DNA of 29,944 nucleotides from Welwitschia mirabilis (taxonomy: Eukaryota > Gnetophyta > Gnetopsida > Welwitschiales). Location of the stretch: the NCBI GenBank assembly GCA_051453625.1, contig JBOZIK010000001.1, positions 233,446,506 to 233,476,449 of the forward strand, read 5' to 3'. Each line of letters begins with the position of its first letter. Position 1 is the stretch's first letter. Positions 22,712 through 29,944 of this stretch are shown one piece after another. The position numbers were made by a program, and so were the translations under genes. The notes beneath the pieces are model-generated. The model did no database searches and was not told the origin of the DNA. It saw only the letters and a program-made list of their open reading frames with translations.

Positions 22712-24187
22712 ATGGGCAAGCATTTGTCAAACCGTGTGGTTGTGTTCCCTGCCTTCAGCATGGGGCACTTCATCCCCATGCTTGAGTTCGCCAAGCGACT
22801 CTCTGCCGTTCATCATTTTTCTGTAACATTCATCGTCGCGGACTGGCATGTGCCTCCCAATGTCGTTTCCAAATACGAGCGCCTTCTCTCATCAAACGAG
22901 GCCATCGACATCCAGTTCGTACGGCTTCCTCCCACCGAAGACCCTTCACACCTCACGGACGTCAGACAGCGCGTGGTTGTACTCGAGGAGAGTACGAAGC
23001 CACTGCTGGAAGACGCGCTTCGCAGAGAAGTAGAATCGGGGCCCGTTGCCGCTTTCATCACAGACTTCTTCTGTGCTCCTTTCTTCGACGTGCCTCTCAA
23101 ACTTCACCTGCCCATCTATGTCTTCTTTGTGTCCACCGCGTCATTTCTGTGCTTGATGCTTTACGCTCCGACGCTCGCTCAAACCGTCGGCTTACCCATC
23201 AGGGACCCGCAGCGCATGGTGGAGATACCAGGGATGCGTCCCATTCAAGCCAAGCAGCTACCTGATCTTTTTCTCGGAGACGCAGCCTGGGAATGGTTCA
23301 GTCACTACTGTTACCCTCTCCCCAAGGCCCGTGGCTTCCTCATCAATACTTGCGTTGAGATGGAACAGAGGGCGCTCAAAACCCTCCAAGAAGGGAGAGT
23401 CATCGATACGGAAGGAGAAACGAAGGAGTATCGGGCAGTGGGTCCTCTCATCCAGTCCTCTCTCTTCGAACAAGAGGAGAAGGAGAAGAAAGGAGGAGGA
23501 GAGGAGTGCCTGCGCTGGCTGGACTTGCAGCCACCGAAATCGGTGTTGTACATATCGTTTGGGAGCCGAGCACCGCTTTCAGCGGAACAAATCGCAGAGC
23601 TGGCTTGTGGATTGGAGACAAGCGAGCAGAGGTTCCTCTGGGTGCTTCAGAAGCCTCGCACATCGGCTGCGTTGCAGCAAGAACCGCCCAAAGACAAGGA
23701 GAGCTTCCTGCCGGATGGATTCTTAAGCAGAACGCAAGAACGGGGTTTGGTGTGCACAAAATGGGCCCCTCAGGTTGCCATTCTCTCGCATCCGTCCACC
23801 GGCGGATTCCTTACTCATTGCGGTTGGAATTCGACGTTAGAGACGGTGCTGTGCGGCGTGACGGTGTTGACGTTTCCGCAGGCGGCGGAGCAGCGGATGA
23901 ACGAAGTGCTGCTGGTGGAGGAGATGAAGGTGGGCGTGAGTTTGAGGAGAGAGGAGAATGGAATTGCAAATAGAGAAGAGGTGGAGAAGGCAGTGAAGCA
24001 GTTGATGTCGAACGAAGAAGTAAGAGAAAAGATGAAGAGGGTGAGCGAGGCCGCAAACCTGGCGGTGGCGGAAGGAGGTGAGTCATTCGAATCGTTTGCC
24101 GCGGTCGCCTGCACTTGGAAATCGGAGTGTCAGAGTTGGGACTGGACGCCGAGTTCTCAACGCGGGTCCACTGCCCAACGTAAATAG
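22712..24187 (+). CDS. UDP-glycosyltransferase UGT-2, divergent paralogue with extended tail
   Basis: 491 residues, intron-free, with the same architecture as UGT-1. His19 and Asp118 form the expected catalytic pair, and Y-I-S-F-G-S lies at 280-285. The PSPG box spans Trp351 to Gln394 with H-C-G-W-N-S intact and Glu393-Gln394 at its end. Three PSPG positions are unusual: Thr384 replaces the near-invariant Pro at box position 34, Phe388 replaces Trp at position 38, and Ala391 replaces Gly. The main sugar contacts are kept, so activity is plausible. A Lys/Glu-rich loop (254-264) separates the domains. After K-S-E-C-Q-S the protein runs 17 residues past the UGT-1 stop position. The start was set at the ATG in GACGATGG, which matches UGT-3 exactly and has A at -3 and G at +4; the open frame upstream begins with TTG, not ATG. 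Acceptor unknown. Confidence 0.94.
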   Translation: MGKHLSNRVVVFPAFSMGHFIPMLEFAKRLSAVHHFSVTFIVADWHVPPNVVSKYERLLSSNEAIDIQFVRLPPTEDPSHLTDVRQRVVVLEESTKPLLEDALRREVESGPVAAFITDFFCAPFFDVPLKLHLPIYVFFVSTASFLCLMLYAPTLAQTVGLPIRDPQRMVEIPGMRPIQAKQLPDLFLGDAAWEWFSHYCYPLPKARGFLINTCVEMEQRALKTLQEGRVIDTEGETKEYRAVGPLIQSSLFEQEEKEKKGGGEECLRWLDLQPPKSVLYISFGSRAPLSAEQIAELACGLETSEQRFLWVLQKPRTSAALQQEPPKDKESFLPDGFLSRTQERGLVCTKWAPQVAILSHPSTGGFLTHCGWNSTLETVLCGVTVLTFPQAAEQRMNEVLLVEEMKVGVSLRREENGIANREEVEKAVKQLMSNEEVREKMKRVSEAANLAVAEGGESFESFAAVACTWKSECQSWDWTPSSQRGSTAQRK

Positions 24188-24420
24188 CTGTGTTCGTATG
24201 TGATGTTACCCTGCATTGACTCAGCCATGTGAGCAGCGTGGGCAACCGCAATAATTTGGATGGAAGCCGCGCATCAAATACAAGCGACTCAATTCCATCC
24301 AAGAAACAATTGCCTTTTTTAAATTGTGTCCATTTATTTCACGTGAAAATGTTCATGGAAAATAGACGTCTTACATTTAAAAAACGTTCTCGACAGCTGG
24401 AATTTGACGTTTAAGCATAA
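24188..24420 (+). other. 3' flank/3' UTR of UGT-2
   Basis: Moderately GC-rich sequence extends to about 24300 and then becomes AT-rich. The block GTGGGCAACCGCAATAA at 24238 is loosely similar to GTTGCCCACCGCAAAA after UGT-1, though this may be chance. An AATAAT-like variant is present, with no canonical polyadenylation signal. Confidence 0.35.
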
Positions 24421-25040
24421 TGGCCCAACAAAAATTACATGAATACAAAATCTTACCGTTTAAACTTTTAAAAGGTATAAAAACATCTACATGTATAAAT
24501 TTAGCCACTCATCTTTTATTCATAAGCTTATGGATTTTAAGCGAAGCATGATCAGTAAATGTTGAACAATTACATAATCACAATGTTTGTTCTTCTAAGC
24601 AAAGTACAATAAGCGAAGGTTTTGAGTTCAATGTTTCTATTATAAATTTAGCGGACAAGAGTTAGGTGACTTTTGAGTCAATCATTAAGTGCTTAAGATG
24701 AAAAAAAATCAGTAGTCAATGGTTGCTGGTGGTTTGTAAGGTAGATTGAATTAAGCGTCCTCGACCAAATTATTGATATATAATATAAGTTACTAGTCCT
24801 TGAGTGTTAACCTCAACATGAAGACATAGGGTAAATGAAATTAAATTAAAGATTTGTTATCATAAATGGTGACATCCATATTACAAGCACGGATGTTTAG
24901 CTAAGGGTTTTAATATTCTTCTCTCCTTTTATCTAGAACCCTAACATCTATATCCCTTTTAATTTTTTAAAAGTTAATATTTAAAAAGATTTATTGAGAC
25001 TTTGTTTCCCTTTTCTTATGCGGGCTTACTTTTGATTTCA
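24421..25040. other. AT-rich spacer, nothing firm
   Basis: No gene is seen. A GAGTTCAATG near 24628 recalls a B box, but no A box is found at the right distance. Confidence 0.45.
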
Positions 25041-25580
25041 CCTTATAGATGTGAGTTAAGGACAACCTTATATTTTCTTTCCTATGCCTTTATTTCTCTT
25101 CCTTAGGGTATTGATCCAAGCCTTCATTCCCTACCTTAATCCATGAGCATAGCCTAAGGTAATGCCCTCATACTCTTCTTTCCCATCTTTCCTTATTTAC
25201 ACAACCATTGTCTATCCAAACTTATTCGTCCTTCCTTGTTACGTTACCCTGAATTGCTTTTTTTGTTTTGGAATCTTACTTCTCCTACCTGGGCTATCTT
25301 TTTGTTTTATCCCATCGACATGACTTAAGGTCAATATTTTTTGAACCTACCTCAAGCCTTCTTTTCCAACTTTAGACCACAGACATGATCTAAGGTAATG
25401 CTTATATTCTATCCTTTCTTATCTTACGTTACTAAATCATTTCCTATTTATAACTTATTTTCTCTCCTTTCAGCATTGCCTTTTGTTTTTATAAGATATT
25501 TCCTAGTAATGCTTCCTTCCTTAATGTATTGCCTTAGCTTTTCCCTTATTATTGGAGTATTACCTTAGGTTCCCCTAACT
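25041..25580 (+). repeat. Irregularly repeated CATGACCTAAGGTAATGC-type motif
   Basis: Variants of the block occur near 25141 (CATAGCCTAAGGTAATGCC), 25318 (CATGACTTAAGGTCAAT) and 25384 (CATGATCTAAGGTAATGC), with shorter versions near 25055 and 25560. They are set in pyrimidine-rich CTTTCCTTATTT-like sequence. Spacing is irregular (about 65-180 bp). This looks like an old, partly scrambled tandem repeat or part of an LTR. Confidence 0.45.
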
Positions 25581-25819
25581 AAAGTCTTTAGATGTAACAA
25601 GTTGTAATGGAAGGGTAAGTGACATTTATAGAGTTTTCTAGGATTTTTACATCACTATGACACATGCCAAAATATTACATGATTACATGATTGATTATGA
25701 ATCTACAAGGATATATGGTCCATCCTACAATGTTTAGGATGCTAATAATTATCGAGGAAGGTATCAAAGATTGTCTCAGATGATGGAGTCAAAAGTAAAA
25801 TGCTCAGAGCTGAGTGAAG

Positions 25820-26910
25820 AAGATCCAGGATGTCTTAAAAAGGTGTTATGTTTAAAAAGTGAAAATTGGAATGTCTAAGATTAAATTGTCTAGTTGTGGG
25901 GAATCTAGGATTCAAGGGGAATGACTTCTATTGGGTATAGAGTGACTAATGATTTAAAATTCTATGGACACCCTAAATGAGAGGAATAAGGTAGAGGAGT
26001 TATTATGGGCCTTAAAGGTTAAAAGGCTAGTGTGGAGCTCCCTAATTAATCAAGGAATGAATACAAGGGCTATAAGCATTCTAAAGATAGATAAATACTT
26101 TAGATACCCTAGAATGGACAAGGATAAAAGTTATCATGCATCCTAATATATAAAGGAATAATTGTTGGACATCCTAGAAGTTAAGATTGCAAGTTAAGAT
26201 GAACGTAGGATGTTCTAGATGTGAAGGGATATTTTTGGAGTGTCTCAATAACGAGTAAAAGAAATTGCAATAGCTGTGGAACATCCTAAATGATTATAGA
26301 TGGTAATGGAACTCCATAGGAATTAATAGAATGCTTCATAGGAGCATGAGAGCCCTGAATGATAATGTTTTGTTGTGGGATGCTCTAGTAGTTGGGAGAA
26401 CGAATTTTAATAACTATTAAATGCCTTGGATAATTAGATGCATTTGAGCACCTTGGCACTCTTGAGAATGGATTTGAATAGCATTGGTATGCCTTGGATG
26501 AATCTAGATGTATGTGGAATGCCTTTAAAGCTAGGAAAATGATTTCTTAGAGCTATCAGGTGCCCCAAATGATAATGGTTACTTGTGAGACATCCTAGAA
26601 GTTATTGGACGAACGTAAGATGGCTATGGAATGGCCTAGATAGAAGGTAGTTGACATGGGATGTTCTATGCACTAAGAATTAGCTATGAGATGTCCTAAG
26701 AGTCATGAGTATGAATAACAATATTTGTTAGTGTCCTTGTTGAATGGGATTGCTTATGGGGCACTTTAGGACCTATGACCATAGACTAAGTTAACCATGT
26801 GGCATCATAAACATTAAGTATTGATTGTGGTATGTCTTATATGTGGACAACGTGTTATATGTGAAATCTCCTAGAGGAGCCTAAAAAGGTGTAGGATGCC
26901 CTAGAACACA
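25820..26910 (+). repeat. Degenerate array of a GGGATGTCCTAGATG-type motif
   Basis: A motif close to TGGGATGTCCTAGATG recurs more than twenty times, mostly 28-45 bp apart. Examples are near 25828, 25868, 25965, 26166, 26206, 26276, 26376, 26488, 26516, 26588, 26618, 26655, 26690, 26830 and 26893. Units differ in both motif and spacing, so the array is old. No frame is open across it; a 60-codon frame at 25964-26146 is fortuitous. The array at 14880-15660 contains the same motif on the other strand. Confidence 0.65.
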
Positions 26911-27189
26911 TCCAAGTATTATGAGTTCCATTAAAACGCCTTTTTATAGACTCTTATCATTCTTTAAAAGGATTCACCTTTTTCCATGTGACATTAAAGC
27001 CTTTAAGAGCTTTCTTTACTCTCTTAGTTGTTCTTCACTTTCATCCAACTCTATATCATTTGTGCACCCTTTTTACTTGTGTACTTTTCTATTTACTTTT
27101 ACATAGGGGCCATGTTTTCTCATGTAATCATGGTAATTGTTTTTTAAATCTTCTTATTTTTAGGTGCCACTTTAGATCATCATAGTCTA

Positions 27190-27580
27190 ACACCAGTTAT
27201 AACCATCCTCACATATATTTTGAGGAATGTATGTTTTGGCAGGAAAATAATGGGAAAGCAGAAAGTAAAGATCTTTCGAAGGAGAAAAATGCAACATCTT
27301 GATTAATAGTCATGAATAAAGAGCTTTGGAACACCAAACTACCACCATGTACTACTCGTAGAGGCACCCCTAGAGGCTACCTTAGGGTTTATTATGGCAT
27401 GTTTTACTTTCTATCCCTCCCCATCAAGTGTTACTCTCCATGTCTTATGTCATCTTAATTGCCATTGGTTATGTTATAATGTCTCTCCCCAAGAGGCAAA
27501 CCCCTTGGTTACAATGTAATTTGACTATTTCAATGGAATTAATCTTTTTTTAATTAATTTCTTATTTTTACAAACTCTTT
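27190..27580 (+). mobile_element. LTR-like tail fragment
   Basis: This stretch is slightly GC-richer than its surroundings. It includes TCTCTCCCCAAGAGGC and CCCCTTGGTTACAATG and then a T-rich TTCAATGGAATTAATC that resembles the polyadenylation end of a plant LTR. No ends, target-site duplication or coding domain were found, so this is a guess from texture. Confidence 0.3.
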
Positions 27581-27884
27581 TTATGTGTGACACAATCATT
27601 ATGACTCTTTTTGCATTTGTTTGGATATTACAAAATTAATAACAACATTTAAACGCTACATTAATAATAGGATCTCTTTTATTATTCTTCATCCACATAT
27701 TAATAACTACATTACTTTCTTTCAAAATCTAAACTCAAATAATTAAAACGTCTTATTTGCAATAGTGTGAAGAGTGTGAAGAGGAGAGCTACATCTAATA
27801 AAAGACCTTTACAATATATTTTTTAATTCAAAAACATTTTCTAAAATCAAATTCACAACCAAAAAATTTTAATGTGGCCTTAGA
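27581..27884. other. AT-rich spacer before UGT-3
   Basis: No gene or clear repeat. A GTGTGAAGA pair at 27767-27784 is a trivial short duplication. Confidence 0.5.
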
Positions 27885-28142
27885 GAAGCCGTCGGTGATC
27901 TGTTACGTCGACGTAAATGGTTCAACGTGGATGTCCGTGTCAGTGAGAACCCGTGGTTGGACCTGTCTACTCGCCCACTACCACTCCTTCCTCGGTGACG
28001 ACGTTGACGAATGATACACCGCGCGTCTATTCAGGGGCGCGTGTTTCCTCCTCCACCAAAGTTACTACGTATTCTTCACTGAACCGTCCTATACAAATTT
28101 AGGGGAGACAGGGAGACAGACGTCACTGGCGGAGGAGCGACG
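27885..28142 (+). promoter_or_regulatory. GC-rich promoter and 5' UTR of UGT-3
   Basis: Composition rises abruptly at about 27885. The perfect 14-bp palindrome TTACGTCGACGTAA (27903-27916) holds two ACGT cores, the type of site bound by plant bZIP factors. Two TGACG motifs follow at 27996-28000 and 28005-28009, recalling TGA-factor sites, but their 9-bp spacing is not the 12 bp of a standard as-1 element. A TATA-like CTATACAAAT lies at about 28089, some 50 bp before the ATG. The initiation context GACGATGG is identical to that of UGT-2. Confidence 0.5.
27903..27916. promoter_or_regulatory. 14-bp ACGT palindrome
   Basis: TTACGTCGACGTAA is a perfect palindrome about 230 bp upstream of the UGT-3 start codon. 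ACGT-core palindromes are classic bZIP dimer sites. No equivalent palindrome was found upstream of UGT-1 or UGT-2. Confidence 0.45.
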
Positions 28143-29564
28143 ATGGACAAGCGCCTGCGGAAGCGTGTGGCTCTCTTCCCTGCCTTCAACATGGGACATT
28201 TCATACCCATGCTCGAGCTCGCCAAGAAACTCTCCGCTTCCCATCACCTGTCTATCGTCTTCCTCTTCGCCGACTGGCAGGTGCCCAGCCATGTCGTCTC
28301 GGAACACAACCGCCGTCTCTCCTCAGACAACGCCATTGACGTCCGCTTCGTCCAGCTCCCTCCCATTGAAGCCCCAACGCACATCACAGACGTCAGAGAG
28401 CGCCTCATCGCCCTCGAAGAGATTACCAAGCCTCTTGTTGAAGACGCGCTTCGCAAGGAACTAGAATCAGGCCCTATTGATGCTTTCATCACAGACTTCT
28501 TCTGTTCTCCATACTTCGACGCGCCTCTCAAACTCAAGGTCCCCGTGTATGTCTTCTCCGTGTCCTCGGCATCTTTTCTGTGCGTGATGCTCTACGCGAC
28601 GATTCTCGCTCAGACCATCGGTATACCACTCAAGGACAAGGAGCGCACCATCAAGGTGCCGGGTTTGCCTCCTATGAAAGCCAAGGACTTTCCTGACGTT
28701 TTGCTTGAAGTACCGGAGTGGGAATGGTTCCGCCACTATTGTTACCCTCTTCCCAAGGCCCATGGCTTCCTGGTCAACACCTTCTCTGCAATGGAGGCGC
28801 GAGAGCTCAAAGCCCTGCAAGACAGTGAAGTACTCAGTACGGATGCAGAGTATTACGCAGTGGGTCCCGTCGTACAGTCGTCTCTTGTTTCAGAAAAAGA
28901 GAATAACGACGAAGAAGGACAGGAGTGCCTGCGTTGGCTGGACGCGCAGCCTCCGAAATCGGTGTTGTACGTGTCGTTTGGAAGCCGGGCGCAGCTTTCG
29001 TTCGAACAGCAAGAAGAGCTGGCGCACGGTTTGGAATGGAGCGGCTGCAGATTCCTTTGGGTGCTACGGAAACCGCAGACGCCTGCTGCATTGCGAAGGG
29101 AACCACACGAGGATGACATGAGCTTCCCGCCGCATGGGTTCCTCAGCAAAACGCAAGAGAGAGGATTAGTGTTCACCAAATGGGCTCCTCAGGTGGCCAT
29201 TCTCTCGCATCCTTCGACTGGAGGATTCCTCTCTCATTGCGGTTGGAATTCGACGTTAGAGAGCATTGTATATGGCGTTCCGGTGTTGACGTGGCCGCAG
29301 GGCGCGGAGCAGCGGATGAACGAGCTGCTATTGGTAGAGGAGATGAAGGTGGGTGTGAGTTTGCAGAGAGGAGAGAATGGAGTTGCGAAGAGAGAAGAAG
29401 TGGAGAAAGGGGTTAAGGAGTTGATGAGGAACGACGAGCTGACAGAAAATATGAAGAGAGCGAGCGAGGCGGCAAGGTCGGCGCTGGCGGAAGGCGGTAG
29501 CTCCTTCAAATCGTTGGCGGCGGTCGCAGCGGTTTGGAAATCAGGGCGGAAGAGAAGAGAGTGA
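28143..29564 (+). CDS. UDP-glycosyltransferase UGT-3 (family 1, group E/UGT72-like)
   Basis: 473 residues, intron-free, complete. The N-terminal domain shows M-G-H-F with His19 and I-T-D-F-F with Asp118, the family's catalytic pair. The donor domain has Y-V-S-F-G-S at 276-281. The 44-residue PSPG box runs from Trp347 to Gln390 and keeps H-C-G-W-N-S, Pro380, Trp384 and Glu389-Gln390, the most canonical of the three. The interdomain loop (251-260) is acidic. The C-terminus ends in a basic K-R-R-E. A cytosolic glucosyltransferase acting on a small lipophilic acceptor is the family expectation; monolignols, flavonoids and terpenoids are possible and cannot be told apart here. It matches UGT-2 best in the C-terminal third but is the most distant of the three in the 131-175 region. 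Confidence 0.95.
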   Translation: MDKRLRKRVALFPAFNMGHFIPMLELAKKLSASHHLSIVFLFADWQVPSHVVSEHNRRLSSDNAIDVRFVQLPPIEAPTHITDVRERLIALEEITKPLVEDALRKELESGPIDAFITDFFCSPYFDAPLKLKVPVYVFSVSSASFLCVMLYATILAQTIGIPLKDKERTIKVPGLPPMKAKDFPDVLLEVPEWEWFRHYCYPLPKAHGFLVNTFSAMEARELKALQDSEVLSTDAEYYAVGPVVQSSLVSEKENNDEEGQECLRWLDAQPPKSVLYVSFGSRAQLSFEQQEELAHGLEWSGCRFLWVLRKPQTPAALRREPHEDDMSFPPHGFLSKTQERGLVFTKWAPQVAILSHPSTGGFLSHCGWNSTLESIVYGVPVLTWPQGAEQRMNELLLVEEMKVGVSLQRGENGVAKREEVEKGVKELMRNDELTENMKRASEAARSALAEGGSSFKSLAAVAAVWKSGRKRRE

Positions 29565-29835
29565 CGTTGCATTCCTGCCGTCGGTGTCATGTCTTGTATG
29601 TGGACGACCGCGACAAAGTTGAGCAGGTGGAAAACCAATTCAAAGTTGAGTACCTATAAAAAATTTGAATTATGAGCAATTTCCACGCTATTTATCACTT
29701 TAAAAAGTTTCATTTTCTTCACCGTTTCCTTCATTTAAAATCTCAATGACCGTATCCTTTTCAAAACTTGTGGACGTCATCATTTGCCACAACAATTTGT
29801 TTCACAACTTACTCAATTTTTGGTTTTTTTTTTTA
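29565..29835 (+). other. 3' flank of UGT-3
   Basis: GC-rich sequence continues only about 70 bp past the stop codon before AT-rich DNA returns. A T-run precedes the inverted repeat. No canonical polyadenylation signal was noticed. Confidence 0.4.
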
Positions 29836-29944
29836 CGAAGAAGCTAAACTACCTCCCAATTTATGTACTACATGCATTGAGGTGATGACATGTGGCATAG
29901 AATTCGAAACTTGTGGTGTGCATTTCAGCTGTACACCTCATTTA
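29836..29944 (-). repeat. Inverted copy of the UGT-1 upstream repeat
   Basis: The reverse complement of this stretch aligns along its whole length with 16337-16449. Both start TAAATGAGGTGTAC, share TGAAATGCACACCACAAGTTT and TCATCACCTCAAT, and end TTAGCTTCTTCG. The similarity includes the 64-bp TGAGGTG...CACCTCA unit (29878-29940 here). The repeat reaches the window edge and may continue beyond it. Confidence 0.8.

Noticed and set aside
23448-24302. Several antisense and out-of-frame open frames overlapping the UGT genes
   Set aside because: They are shadows of GC-rich coding sequence. The same kinds of shadow appear at matching positions in all three paralogues, and they encode low-complexity Ser/Pro/Arg-rich products.
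24620-24645. B-box-like GAGTTCAATG suggesting a third SINE
   Set aside because: No A box at suitable spacing and no paired ends were found.
25964-26146. 60-codon plus-strand open frame
   Set aside because: It is inside the repeat array, has no homology I recognise, and its length is expected by chance.

Overview
The window looks like nuclear DNA of a seed plant. Three large, intron-free, GC-rich open reading frames encode family 1 UDP-sugar glycosyltransferases (UGTs). They sit in very AT-rich intergenic DNA full of decayed retroelements and old tandem repeats. The low gene density, the strongly decayed LTR-retrotransposon remains and the AT drift would fit a gymnosperm, but that placement is an inference. 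There are no bacterial features: no operons, ribosome binding sites or CRISPR.

Layout. Positions 1-3090 are AT-rich, with two assembly gaps and a 68-bp tandem repeat. Positions 3090-4050 hold a plus-strand LTR-like stretch. From 4210 to about 7260 lies a heavily mutated minus-strand Ty3/Gypsy element in which RNase H entry, reverse transcriptase, protease and gag signatures can still be read. From 7300 to 14880 I find only AT-rich sequence with small tandem duplications. From 14880 to 15660 there is a degenerate short-period repeat array. From 16130 to 16450 there are further repeats directly upstream of the first UGT. UGT-1 (16679-18082), UGT-2 (22712-24187) and UGT-3 (28143-29564) all lie on the plus strand, separated by 4.6 kb and 4.0 kb. 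The first spacer contains one clear and one weaker tRNA-derived SINE-like relic and a Copia-like relic. The second contains a second, oppositely oriented copy of the degenerate array (25820-26910) and an LTR-like tail. The window ends in an inverted copy of the repeat found upstream of UGT-1.

The three UGTs are paralogues from tandem duplication. Each keeps the catalytic His19/Asp118 pair and a complete 44-residue PSPG donor-binding box ending in Glu-Gln, the form typical of plant UGT group E (UGT72-like). They probably glucosylate small phenolic or terpenoid acceptors in the cytosol; the acceptors cannot be read from sequence. UGT-2 is the outlier: it has unusual PSPG residues and a C-terminal tail created by loss of the ancestral stop. 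I found no undescribed system with confidence. The most unusual signals are the paired inverted repeat families around the UGT cluster and the divergence of UGT-2.
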